A DNA stretch of 64,000 nucleotides from Diogma glabrata (Eukaryota > Arthropoda > Insecta > Diptera > Cylindrotomidae). The notes under the pieces were generated by a model, which ran no database searches, was not told the origin of the DNA, and was given only the letters and a program-made list of their open reading frames with translations. The DNA lies in assembly GCA_963693315.1 (NCBI GenBank), contig OY856186.1, forward strand, positions 238,436,554 through 238,500,553, given 5' to 3'. Position 1 is the first letter of the stretch. Each line of letters begins with the position of its first letter. The translations under genes and the position numbers were made by a program. Shown here piece by piece: positions 19,307 through 31,569 of the stretch.

Positions 19307-21990
19307 GAAAATGGAATTTTAAAAATTTAATAATTTAAAAATTTAATGAAAATGTACGAATAAAAAATTTGTTTTTGATATTGCATTAAATTGAACTTAA
19401 TGTAAATCCTGGAATTAGATGCAAATTAAGAAAAGTTTTGATTAATATAATTACTGAGTATATTGAGAGTCACGATCCCAAAACTTATTTAGAAGAAAAC
19501 TGGATTAACAAGTATAATTTGATTGGCTTAAATATAATAAAATAGAAAAGTTTCAACATTTAATCACCAGACGCGCTTGTGAATTGTTTAAGTGTATAAA
19601 CGCAAGAAGTTTGCATTCCAGGTGGAGAGCCAAAATTTTATATTGGAATTTAGTTTTATCATAAAATATTTAAATATGTCTTGCCGATATATCACATCGT
19701 TGTTATTTGATATTTTGATAATAATAATAATATTGTAAAATAAATTGTTTACTCTAACAGAAAGTTAAAAGTTGAATATTTTTCAATGTTATAATGAATT
19801 TTATGAATAAAATTATTTCTTGATGACAGTATTAATAGTATGTTTATAGGGGGGCACCTACAACAACAAATTCAACGAACATTTGGTTATTGATTACTCA
19901 AACAAAAGAAAGGTGACAGATATATATTTCAATTTTTTAAATGGTGTTGAATCAGAATTAATTGTAGCTAACTATAAATTCAACAATTTTTTTTATTGCT
20001 TTATAAATTGCGTTTTATTTTTCATTCCGAACTTTATTTCTAAGTTGACAAATAGTTAACACGTTTTTGTTATAATTTGCATAAATGACGTATGAATTTA
20101 TGTTCGAACAAAAACCACTAGATATCAATCTAAGCAACAATGCTAAAATTTCTAAAAATTTGATTAAAGATCTGTATAACTGTTATAAGTATGCATGGAA
20201 TTCTAACGTAACGGCTTTATAATAAACTAAAAACAAATGAGCTTGTTAAACAAAATAGAAACGGTTAGACTGCTGAAGTTATCCTTCAAGTTGATATACT
20301 TACTCTGCAAACTTATTTTTTCTCTATAAGCCTCGCTGTAGAAGTTTTTGAAAGCACGTTAACTTTATCGTTTCAGAGACGTCAACTGTGTCATTATTTC
20401 CATATCAATGGTATGTTGTACCTAGGTCTGAAATATTTTAGGAACCTCTTCCAAGTATTCCTTAAGATCATTAGACTTTGAGGCCATTGTGAATCCAAGA
20501 ATGAAGCTCAAAAACAAAAACTAGAAACCTGTTCCAAAAGTTTTAGAAGGTGCTATGATTGTCTTAGATTTTGTAACCAGTTTTGCTACAGTTTCCTTTC
20601 CAAGGGCACATTTTTTGTAGTGCCTGCAGTAATTTTTTCAATGGGTCAGATGATTTATAAATTGATTATCAAATTAGGTTCTTGAAAATTTGTCTTGCTT
20701 CACTATACAAATTTCAATGAACCTCATCACCAAATTAATAATTAGTTTGTAAGAAATTTATTAATTTTGATTACCGAATATTAAAATCTTTCACTTTTTA
20801 TCTCCACTCGATATTAAAATTTTGTTGAATCTAACAAAAAAGTTTTATTTTTATTTTGTATGAAGTAAATGTATAAGGTTTCAAATTTCATAGACTATTC
20901 ATACATAGTAAGGTATGTTAAAAAAATTTCGGATTTTACGGAATACAGCTGAGCATTTCTGTAATTGGAGGGGAACATTTTCTCGTTTTAATAGAATTGT
21001 TTATTGAGATGATATGGAGATGGAGATTCGGAATGAAATTTTTTAAATTGTGTGCGATGAAAAGGATGATAATAGAGATAGAAGCAAAAGATGGAAAATG
21101 TAACTAGATATATTCTCGACCGTTTTGATCTAGAAGATCACTACGTAAAATTAAATCAAATTGATATATCATATTTGAATTGTGTTGTAAAATTTAATTA
21201 TAATAGTTTGTTTTATTGAAATGCATAATGAAAATTTTAATGAAAGAAATGTTTTGACAAACAATGAATGTTCATTATTTTGTTAAATTTCTAATGTAAA
21301 ACTTTTAATAATAAATTTTATTCTCTTCCATTTAATTATATCAGCTTTATTTGTATGTTTTTTCGATAATAATAGTATGTGTTATTGTATTGTTTTCTAA
21401 CATATAGCCTAATGAACTTAACCTATTGCCTAATGAACATTTTATTCAATTGGTATGATTCCAATTGGTCAAATTGTTTTGATTTCATTAAAATTATTTT
21501 CAAATTATAATCACAATTGCTTTGATAAGTTTTGTTCAAAAATCAAATTTTGAGTAATTCTCTTATTTCGTTTAGTTGAACTTGGTTGATTGTATGAGAA
21601 GGGCGTTTTTTATCATCAGGGTTTTTTTATTAAGAAATTTGATTTATCAATTAAAACAATAAAGATTTATTGTTTTAATTGAAGAAAATGTTTTTATTTT
21701 TTATAATACACAATTCTTTTTTATAATAAAATCTTTGTCAGAGAATAAAGTATTGTAATCGATTCGTGAATAATGAATTTTATTCTCTTGCAAATTAAAA
21801 TTCTCGCTCGTGCCTCGCTCAAATTTTAAACTTTTGCTTGAGAATAAACTACTTCATTATTCACTCATTGATTAAACTACTATTATTGTATTTAAAAGTG
21901 CGACCAGAATATATGTGATTAAGTAAAGTAATGAAATTTCATTATATAGAAAACAAATTGTGTTCTCATTTATAAAAGTGGTGACATACG
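19307..21990. other. AT-rich intergenic sequence with small structured pieces
   Basis: No intact gene. A ~46-codon open stretch on the plus strand at about 19403-19543 (NPGIRCKLRKVLINIITEYI then ESHDPKTYLEENW) has coding-like composition but no family I recognise. A perfect 17-bp inverted repeat TCAATTAAAACAATAAA lies near 21648-21683. A dispersed repeat lies at about 21770-21856. Other ORFs are short and AT-biased. Confidence 0.45.
21770..21856 (+). repeat. Dispersed repeat, copy 1
   Basis: AATTTTATTCTCTTGCAAA, then a CTCGCTCG-containing middle, then GCTTGAGAATAAACTACTTC. The same order appears at 53975-54056. The ends contain TTTATTCTC and its complement GAGAATAAA, so the unit is a short inverted-repeat element. 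Confidence 0.55.
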
Positions 21991-21999
21991 AAAAAAAAG

Positions 22000-22416
22000 A
22001 TGTCTTCCAATAGTTCAACAGGTGAATTAAAAGAGAATTTTATCAGAAGAAAGTTTGACATTCCTCCCAGAAGAAGTATTTGATATTAGCTAATATATTT
22101 AAATTAAGAGAAGGAGTAATTATTATTTAATTAAGAAAAGGAGTTTATGGATCTGCATATAATGCATTACATAAAGAGAGTGGGCAAGTTGTCGCAATTA
22201 AACAGGTTCCCGTTGGATTTGATTTTTTATGAAATTATTAAGGAAATTTCAATTAAGCGCCAATGTGATTCGCCTTATGTTGTAAGATATTATGGAAGTT
22301 ATTTTAATCAAAGTAATTTATGTATTGAAAAGGGATACTGCAGTGCTGGATGTGTTACCGACATAATGAGGCTAAGAAAGGAAACATGGACTGACGAAGC
22401 GGATCAGCAGTTATAA
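22000..22416 (+). pseudogene. hpo-like: Hippo/MST (STE20-family) kinase, N-terminal fragment, broken
   Basis: From ATG at 22000 the frames give MSSNSSTGELK, LSEESLTF and PEEVFDI, then the glycine-loop region GVYGSAYNALHKESGQVVAI with the catalytic Lys (VAIKQVPV), then EIIKEISI with the αC Glu, QCDSPYVVRYYGSYF, and GCVTDIMRLRKETWTDE. These are the characteristic N-terminal residues of Hippo/MST1/MST2 kinases. At least three frameshifts or stops are present, including a short duplication of TTAAGAGAAGGAGT around 22105-22145. The reading stops inside the N-lobe/hinge region, so no HRD or DFG motif is present. A GTAAGC possible splice donor follows at about 22420, so a duplicated exon is as likely as a processed copy. 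Confidence 0.8.
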
Positions 22417-22891
22417 TAATGTAAGCTTATTTATTTTAATTTATATAATTTTTATTGATTTTATTTTTGGTCTATTAAATTATTTTCATCATGCATTCAT
22501 TCATTACATATTTTTTTTTATTAATATTTTTTGTGATAAAATAACAGATTTCTATAGTCAGGATTCCAGTATATTTTTATTATAGTCCAATTTTCTACAA
22601 AACCGGTGAAGTTTTTTTTTTAAATATTGTAATTATCCCATTTTTGAATTTGATTTGTTGTAAAAGCCGAAATATATAGCGGCACTTGCCATCTTCAACG
22701 GTACGCGGTTGTAGAGATTTTATACACCCAAACTATTTATATTGTTTATTAATTTATATTTTAAATCGATAAAAAATGTTACTAAAGATCAAGAAAACCA
22801 ATAAAATTGCTGCTTTGTAGTGTACCACATTATACATTCAAGGTTACACGAGTATGAAATGAAGTATCAAATACAAAAATACAAAGATACT

Positions 22892-22981
22892 TTTTTTTTT
22901 TATTGGAGGGCCTTGTGACTTGCAGTTCAAGTAGCACTGCGACCTGAAGGTCTATTGTGCTTACCCTAAAATATATAATTC
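22892..22981 (-). mobile_element. 5'-truncated LINE 3' end with poly(A) and 11-bp target duplication
   Basis: An 11-bp direct repeat ACAAAGATACT flanks the segment (22881-22891 and 22982-22992). On the minus strand it ends in CCCTCCAATAAAAAAAAAAA. Its body contains AGGTCGCAGTGCT, also found in the 3' end of the minus-strand LINE at about 51.75-51.8 kb, so this is a severely truncated copy of the same family. Confidence 0.8.
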
Positions 22982-22992
22982 ACAAAGATACT

Positions 22993-25036
22993 AACAATAA
23001 TCTTATTAATTTTTGCCAATTCAGTAAATTCTTATTTAAAACTATTTTCTTACTTTTCGCAATTAATTTTAACTAACCAAATTATGAAGATTGTGAAAAT
23101 TAAATTAAATATAGTGTTAATAAATAGAATATTTAGTGTATGCTAAACAATAAACCAAGAACTGTAAAAATAAAATCAATAAAAGCATTAGTGTTTTATT
23201 AAAATAATATTGTTAAAATTGATAAAACCACAAACTCCTAAGTACAACAGTACCTACCTATAACTAGGTGCCAAATTAAAAGTGACGCTTCCTTTAAGTG
23301 GTGCATTCTATCAACGTTGTTTTTCTTGATTTATCACTACCCATTTTTCTGATCCGGCTCGAAGGACCTATGATTTTTTTGATGACCAATGAAAGGTTTA
23401 ACGTCTGTAAACATTCCTATCTTTAATCCTTTGTACTTTATATAGACCATGATGGGTGACAAGCAATGTTTTCTTAAAAATTTTAATTAATATTCCAAAA
23501 AGAAAAATTTCGTAAAATCTGGCGTGAAATGCTTAATTCTATTTTACGATTATGTAATACATTGATAATATTATTTAAAATATAATTTTAGTTTAACATT
23601 AAAGTATTTAATGGCAAATAAATATCGACTGATGCTATTAACTGATGCTAGATCACTATTAACTAGTGTAGGATTTAAAGTTTATCGAAATCTTGAAACA
23701 TTAGACAATTTCTTCTGCAACAAAGGACACACATAAAATTAACAGAAAATCTGACGAAGAAAACCAAACTTGGGATATTATAACAAAATCAAATCAACTT
23801 AAACACACCATTACATAAGTGCCACCAGCATTTACACTTAATAAATAATAAGTGGAACTCTATCATATTCAACCTTGCCTTACTTACGGTTGACCAGAAT
23901 CCATTCAAATTTATCAAGACATATTTTGCTTAGATGTCTCTACTTTTACGTCACCCTTTATTTATATTCAGTTGTTCAATCTGTGCATTGGTCAGATATT
24001 AAAAATCATTGATTGGATGATATTCATGGTTGTGGATAAACTTGCTGGTCTGCACAAGTTTTGTATAAGTAACTCAAAAACTTTCTTTTTAATTTTTACA
24101 CCCGTTATTGTACTTGCATATTGGAAACAATTTTTTGGAAAACATGTTTCTCGACAAATGTTTACGGAAATATGTTACAAAAAAATGATTTTAAAGCATT
24201 TATTTTTATTAAAAATTTACAAAACGTTTGCCGAAAAAATAGTATATTTAATTTCGCGCCAAAGACACCTTTTGTGTTTCGTCTATAATTGTCGGCCTGA
24301 CAAAAGTCGGCCGCCAAACTATAGACACCAAAAAAATTATCGCATTAGATCATAATTAAGTAACGAAATATTTAAAGTCTGTAAATGTTTATTTTTTTCT
24401 CAAAAGATAAACAAACCCAAAAACTTAATCTGAGGATTGTGTGGATAATTTTAGTAAAAAAACTAGATAATACAAACGTTGGTTCTTGAGTCCTGATAGT
24501 TGAAGGCCAATTTCTGAATCAATTACATTAATATTTAGATTAAGTTCGCGCATTGAGGAATCAATTTTTGATGATCCATAATTTTTATTTATTTATGAAA
24601 CCTTTCAACAACCTTTCCTTGCCTTTAAAATTCGAGTGTAAAATTCGAGCTAGTGTATTGCAAAAAATGGTTGTGGGAGCGTAGAATCATCGACGATTTG
24701 AACAAGGAGAAAGACGTGAGGTTACTGATGGATGAAGGGTTAGGTACACTCCTATCCGAGAATATTTAATACAGGGTGCAATACAGAAGGTATTGTACAA
24801 AACGGTTGTGGTATATTACGGTTGCACTATCGCAAATGTACTCTCGTTGTCGGATCACTGCAGAACGATTTTATTTGAAGTACAAAAGATGAACAACCCA
24901 TTGTTCAGAACCCAACATACACCAGGTAGGTTCAATTTAGGAAAAGCTTAATGAAAGTCTAAGACCAGTAACAGTAAGATCAATATTTAAATATTATGTT
25001 TCGGCGGAACAACCTGTAGCAAAGATAACTATTAGA
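22993..25036. other. Intergenic sequence without recognised gene
   Basis: The 127-codon plus ORF at 23972-24355 has no recognisable domain and unusual composition (Phe/Ile/Lys rich). A GC-rich imperfect hairpin lies at about 24280-24330, with GTCTATA and TATAGAC at its ends. A frame at about 24655-24770 reads KKWLWERRIIDDLNKEKD, reminiscent of the N-terminal region of Harbinger-type nucleases, but it is too short to call. Confidence 0.4.
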
Positions 25037-25605
25037 ATCTATTAGACTTTTCGGAGTTGAAATTGAAAATAATTTGAAGTGGAATAAATGCTGTTCAAAA
25101 ATTGTTTTTTTTGGGTCGATGTTGTATGTTTTTTGATAGCGAACAGCTTCTTTTAATATATAAGTTTTTTATACATCCCTGCATGGGATATTGTTCTCAC
25201 ATTTGGGGTGGAGCATACTTAAGTTGTTTGAAATGTCTTGATTCTGTACAGTGGAGAGCTGTTAAGTTGATCGAAACTTCAAATCTTACAAACGAACTTG
25301 TTTCCTTGCAACATAGATGAAATGTCACTGTGATCTGACGATTTTTTACAAGTACATTATGGATAAACGGACACCCGCGGAAATTAGATCGATTTTACCT
25401 GAGTCCCTGCACGCAACACTAGAGCAGCCAGATCAGCTCATTTTTTTACGGTTCAAATAACAAGGTGTAGAACTGTCACATTTTCACTTGATTTTTTCAA
25501 CCGAGTTTCTCATCTCTGTAATGCCTTATATGTATTGGTATTCTCTGACAATTTTAATCCCCAAAATTTTAAAAACAACATCAATAAATTTATTAAAGAA
25601 AATTG
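25037..25605 (+). pseudogene. LINE reverse transcriptase C-terminal remnant (Jockey/CR1-like)
   Basis: The plus strand reads IRLFGVEIENNLKWNK (the usual LG..D..L.W block after the YADD motif), then FIHPCMGYCSHIWGGA (25102-25320), then LDSVQWRAVKLIE, and after a shift FFNRVSHLCN…NFNPQNFKNNINKFIKEN, ending at a stop near 25605. These are the standard C-terminal blocks of Jockey/CR1-group LINEs. The copy is 5'-truncated, missing the catalytic RT and endonuclease, and has frameshifts around 25100 and 25320. Confidence 0.75.
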
Positions 25606-28600
25606 ATTTATATTCTAAGCCCTAGTTAATCCATTATAATTAACACTAAACATGCTTAAATTTGAATAAAAAAAACACTGACAATCATCAAGGCGTTTGA
25701 AGTCAGCTACCCAATTGCTAATGTTAAAGATCAGAGACACGAATTTTGTAGTAGCAATAAGTTGTCAAAACTAAGAACAAACGGAGGCTCTTCAACAGAG
25801 TAAAACTATCCTAAAACTGGAAGACCATGCTAAGGTGCTTACCGCTTACCACCTACAATAAGAAAATCATGAGGGCTAAGATAAGTAGGTTCAGGTTAGT
25901 TAGATAATATCTCTACAACGACTGTTTTATGCCTACGGTTCTGATTTTAAAACTTCAGGTATAGAGGATCTCAAAATACTGGAGGGTTTGTTGTCAGACA
26001 TTTTACAGAGCACCATATTCAATGGGTTATAGTCACCTAGCTTCCATACAAATTACAGGGATGGGATGGGATGGGTGAACATGCGTGACTGTTATCGTAC
26101 CTCTTAGAATTTTTAACAAGCAGTCTGGCACTTGGGCATATTCCAGAACCTTGGTGAACAGATAAATTGATATTCATTCCAAAAGTTGGAATGAAAAATA
26201 ACATTTACCCGGCTCATCAGTTCTGACTTGTTAAAAACGATGGGAAACCAGGGAAACCACAACCATATACAAAGTTTGGCAAAATCGCGTTTGATACTTA
26301 ATACGCGTAACTTAATACGCGTACAAAACAATCAGATCAATAAAAACTGCACTGTTCAAGTTGACTAGAGAATTATGAGGGGAGTAGATGACATGAAAGT
26401 GGCTGCCTATGTCTTTTTAATTAAAGGAGAATTTGTCAACACTTATATGAAGAGACCACGAAAGTTCCAATGGAGAAAAACGTAGACAGCCCCACAACCG
26501 GCTGGATTGATATGTGAGATGCTACAAACAAGAGTAGCAGAAACTAAGGGCCGATTGTATGAATAAGGTTGGGTAGAAAAGAATCCGAAAATAAAGTTAT
26601 ACCTTCATCCGAGAATTTTATTTTTGATCGATTGTTTGAACACGGATTAAATTTTTTGTATGTTGGTTTTTATTGCATTTTTATAGCTGTATTTTTATAA
26701 GTGATAATACTTTTTATTTTACTTTTCTATTGAATAAATTTAATTATATAATTTAAAAAAATTATTTGAAAAATTAATTATATTAAAAATAAAATTAAAA
26801 TTAAAAGCAATATTTATTTTACTGTTAATTTATTTAAAAAAACAAATATTATAAGACTTCTAAGCAAATGCACAAATGCTAACATTAAAAATAAACAAAA
26901 TAATTCTGCTGTTAAACTATGCACATGTCAAGAAAAACAAAAACAAATTGTTTTATCCACTTTTCTATACAAGGAAAACGACAGATAAAACAGACAATGG
27001 AAGAATATCCCAGGATACATTTTTTGTTCTATTGTGATTCATCTTCAAAATTTTGATTTTGGTTTGAGTCGATACTAAAAGTTAATTTTAAATTTGTATT
27101 ATCTTATTGTACCTTAAATTGATTTATCATTACTATTAAACAATCACCTGGACCAGGGTTGAAAAATTATAAGTGTTATTGTGGCAATTAGATCTAATAT
27201 TTAGTTGGTATGATCGACTGAATCAAAGTGGGCCTGAGGAGAAAGGTCCTATGCCATCATTTTGTGAGTAAAACCTTTATTTCATCTTTTTTAAATGAAA
27301 TACTTGTATTTATGTTGGTTAATATGTAGGGGGATCTCGTTTTCTTCGGCGGTTGGGGTCGTCAGAGTCCTTGTTCTTTGTTTTTATTTTTTTATTCCGT
27401 TTACATGATCTCATTTGCTTGCGTATTAGATTATTTGTTTTCAGCTGGGGAAAATTACTTCTCGGACTCACATGGCTGAAAATCGCTAGAACAAAACCTC
27501 GCTTGGCACGCAGTCTTCCGATTGCTTGCTGTAAGTGACACCACTAGCAGGTCTAGCGTTCCGTAGATCATCTTTGGGAGTATTCCTGAAGTTTCTAAGA
27601 AGTTTTGATTGCATTTGGTGCTCTAATTAAGTACTAAGTACTATTTTTGGTCGCAGTACAACAAGTACTAATCTAATCTAAACTATCTTGGGATATTACT
27701 TAATTGTGGCTATAGCAGTAAGTTTTCGCTAACCAAGGTGATATATTATTGAGGTGCTTGGCGATAAACTCTATTCAATTAACCGGAGCACCCTCAATGT
27801 TAGCTATGTAGTATTCTTTGATGATGCCAAGCTATTGCTTGCTCAAAGAATTGAATCTCAATCTTACTCTATGTATGGTTTGAAAGACGGTGCATCACAT
27901 GCGATCAAGGAAAATGTCACTAAATGGATTACTGGCAATTACGTTTGAGTTTAATTCCTGCAAAATTTTTATAACAAATTTTGTTTTACCTATTATTTTA
28001 ATTTTTGTATCCTCTTTCTGATAATGCAGGCTGATGCTCCTGACGATGTAGTGGACTGTATGGCGAATGAGTAATGCAACAACTTCATTCACATATTTAA
28101 TGTTGACAAAATAATTATTAATGGTGCATATCTGGTTCGAACATTTATTAGCATTTATTTAGACAATACAGAATTCGATGAAATTAATATTATTCTCGAT
28201 GTTATAACTGGCTGAATGTATTCATACCTAGGTAATTTGCTATTTGTATCATTATATATATAGTGTTTACAAGAAAATATCACTTTCGTTTTAGGAATCT
28301 TCAATGCTCATCAATAATTTTAATAACCAGTTTAACGATGGAACGATCCTCAAGGTTTGGAAATGATTATAACTAATATTGTTTGTTTATTTTTAGGGTC
28401 ATCGTTCCGGCGTTAATAGATAATATTGGCCTAATAGATGATATTGGCCTATGTTATATTTTAGAAAAACTTAAGAAAAATAAATGGCATTAATCAACAC
28501 CTCACATGTCACGTGTCACCGCATCAACACCACATGTTATTGTGTAACCGGTGTCTTAAAAGATTTATGTATACATGTTGTGATACATGTTGTTATTCCT

Positions 28601-30544
28601 ATTACACAACACATTTTACTAAAAAAGAGTTAAAAATAGCAACGGGCTAGCACGAAGTTCAACAACATCATAAAAATAACTAGTAACATATGATAAAATC
28701 TACAATGTAACTAACTTCTTGTTCGAAACGCTCATATAATATTATCGAGACCATGATATTGGCAACATTCAATTTAACCATTTCTACTCATTTAGATAAA
28801 CAAGTTCCACCAATTAAATCATAATAACACAAGATCGATTTTTTTTATTCTGTTTCATGATCAATTTACATAAATCAAAAAAACATAAGAAAAAAAATCA
28901 AATTATTCATAATCATAGTTCGAATGTGTCTTATTAAATTATTATTTTTTGCACAGCAAAGAAAAAGACAATTATTTAGTAATTTTACAAAATAAGTTTT
29001 TTTTTTACAATATTAAAAGAGTTGTAATTATATTTATCTTTGTTTTTAAGAAAAAAAATTTTTTTTGTGTCTCCATTAATGGCAAGAAACGCTATCAACA
29101 AAAAAAAATTGAAGGAATAAAAGACATAATGCATTATGTGTGTCACGTCATAACGTAAAAAAAAATACAATAACATAAGAAGTATGAAAGAAGCAAACAG
29201 TAGTTCGTCTTATGTTGTTGTTAGTTTGATTAAAATCCACGACAAAATTAACAAAAAAATTAAGAAGCATTTCCGATTATTATTATAATGAAATAAAAAA
29301 TGCGTAGTACAGAAGCTAATTAAAACGAACATGATAATTGTATGTGCGTTTAAGCAAAATGCTAAAAATAAGTGGCATTTGGTTGGTTAGTTGAAATTTT
29401 GTAATTTTTTTTTTCGTTATCAGGATTTTAGATAAAATATGCATGCAGCTCATAAATTAAATTTTTGAACTTAAAAAACGAATATGTTAAAACTGATCTA
29501 GCCTGCTGGCGTCGATACCAATATTTTTTATTCTTATTAAAGTTTTGTAACCAGTTTTGGACAGGGATGACATAAAAGTATCCCAATAAGCATTTTTAGA
29601 GTATAGACCATTCACGGGAGCACCCAGTTTTCAGAAGAAATATTATTACAAAAAAGTGATAAATGACTCAAGCTCACTTGAGCCTTGGAATATATTTGAC
29701 AAAAAAGATAATAGAATATTTCTCATATCACCTGACAAAAAACAAAAAATATCAAATCCAAAGCTGACATAGTTTATTAAATATATTTTTATAACTTAAA
29801 TAATAATCATAAGTTTTGATTTCAAAATAAATCTTTTATTTCTGTCTTAATCTTATTTTGTTTTTGTCTATTTATAATAATACAAAATAAAATGTAATAT
29901 TCATGTCATATGCAAAGGAATAAAGAATATAATTTTTATTTATATGTTTTTTTATGTTTTTCATATAATTTTCATATGCACAGTGTTTTCGATAAAAATA
30001 TCAGTTTTTTATTTAATTTTCAATATACTTACGATATTTTTATTAATATAAACTTTTTTTTAATATGTTACATAAAACGAACAACAACAAAAATCATTGT
30101 AACAATAGGAGAAAAGATTTATTAACTTAAATCTAAATGTGAATAGTCGAAGAAAAGTTCAAATTATTTAACTATTTATGGGTATCAAGGAAGCATACGA
30201 GAACATAACAGAAACCTAGATTTCCATAATTATCAAAATGAGTCACGATTATTGGCTAAAATAGAAGTCAATTCGTTTTTGTCCGTGATTATATGTTTGT
30301 TTTTTATGTTGAAATGTAATTGATTTTCTGAGAAATGTTATTTTAATTTTATTAACAATCTTATAACCATCCACAGATGATGAGACCTAGCTCTATTGCT
30401 TTTAAACTTACTACTTGTATATTTAATTTTTTTTAATCTAACGCAATATACAAAATCTCATTTGTTTCTTCCCTGTAACAAACTAGAATTTTGCAAATTT
30501 ATTTGCACTACTGTTTTAATACGAGTATATATATGTATGTGAAC
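25606..30544. other. AT-rich intergenic sequence, no recognised gene
   Basis: Scattered ORFs of 60-75 codons (for example 26113-26331 minus, 27754-27948 plus, 29910-30125 plus) have no recognisable motif. A minus reading near 27400-27560 gives a weak gag-like run (NARPASGVTYSKQS) too short to assign. I see no tRNA-like or rRNA-like structure here. Confidence 0.4.
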
Positions 30545-31110
30545 CTGAACAGAGACTTGAAGGTAAAGAGTGGATATCATTGCTTTGCAACAAATTAGAA
30601 TATATACGGAACGCGAACAGAGGATGGAAGGTAAAGAGACAACCGGTAATCGGAAAATAAGATTAAGATCAGTCACTCTATCAAAAACATTTAAAATTGA
30701 CAATTAGTTCTTTCTGCACAGATCAATGCATAAACAGACCAAGCTCACCCAATGGAAACCCTCGAAATTACATTGAGCACTTGAAAGTAGCAGCACATTA
30801 TTTTAGCATTTCGTCGATTCTTTAAAGGCTCATACATTAAAAGAGACCACTATTTAGTATGTGCCAAACTACAGTACCACTTTCCAAACCAAGGTATTCA
30901 AAAATTCAATAAACGGCAAAGTTTTACCATCTCATCACAAAATATACTGAAACGTTGAAGAGAAATATCAACACGATATCAAAACCATATTTCCGAAACA
31001 TTGGCGAACTCAGAAGCTTTCTATGATAGTATTTACGCAAAAGTTTTGCTTTACGCGCTGCTAAGGGAATACTCGGAACGCCAGAAAAGCACTCACCCCA
31101 AGGGAGAGAG
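30545..31110 (+). pseudogene. RTE-type LINE remnant, internally deleted, abutting the assembly gap
   Basis: The segment aligns by eye with the RTE LINE at 60.36-61.27 kb. Near 30600-30660 it matches the LQEIRQPIIGKQ-coding region, and near 30885-31075 it matches the CCAAATCCAGGCATTCCAAA to GCTGCTGAGGGAATAC region. The intervening endonuclease core is missing, and a local duplication of GAACAGAG…GGAAGGTAAAGAG occurs near 30548 and 30611. It ends in a (GA)n run just before the N gap. Confidence 0.7.
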
Positions 31111-31123
31111 AGAGAGAGGGAGA

Positions 31124-31323
31124 NNNNNNNNNNNNNNNNNNNNNNNNNNNNNNNNNNNNNNNNNNNNNNNNNNNNNNNNNNNNNNNNNNNNNNNNNNNNN
31201 NNNNNNNNNNNNNNNNNNNNNNNNNNNNNNNNNNNNNNNNNNNNNNNNNNNNNNNNNNNNNNNNNNNNNNNNNNNNNNNNNNNNNNNNNNNNNNNNNNNN
31301 NNNNNNNNNNNNNNNNNNNNNNN
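31124..31323. other. Assembly gap, 200 N
   Basis: Exactly 200 undetermined bases, preceded by a (GA)n microsatellite. The round number suggests a scaffold gap of arbitrary size. The ORF reading across it is an artefact. Confidence 0.98.
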
Positions 31324-31569
31324 TTTTAATATTTAAACATAGTCGGAATTGGACGGAAGAGACGGAGATGCAGAATGTTGCACTATAGACGAGTTTGGTA
31401 GAGATGTAGTATTAAAATCCTCGCAAAACGATGAGTGAAAACCAAATAGCACTGATGAGAGGATACGAATACAATATAAAAGGATACAACATCGTTAATT
31501 TTCTAATATTGGTAATAGCCCAACAATATTGAAATGGCTTTTGGAAAATCTTTGAGATACTATAGACAA

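Noticed and set aside
23972..24355. 127-codon plus-strand ORF
   Set aside because: No recognisable domain, biased composition and no upstream or downstream support. It cannot be distinguished from chance in AT-rich DNA.
24655..24770. Harbinger-like nuclease N-terminal resemblance
   Set aside because: Only ~35 codons before a stop and no catalytic residues; resemblance could be chance.
27353..27948. Possible gag-like coding near 27.4-27.6 kb and ORF 27754-27948
   Set aside because: The weak resemblance is limited to about 15 residues; no neighbouring retroelement blocks.
31001..31336. 111-codon ORF across the gap
   Set aside because: It reads through 200 N residues; only the first part is real sequence, and that is a degenerate RTE copy in the wrong frame.
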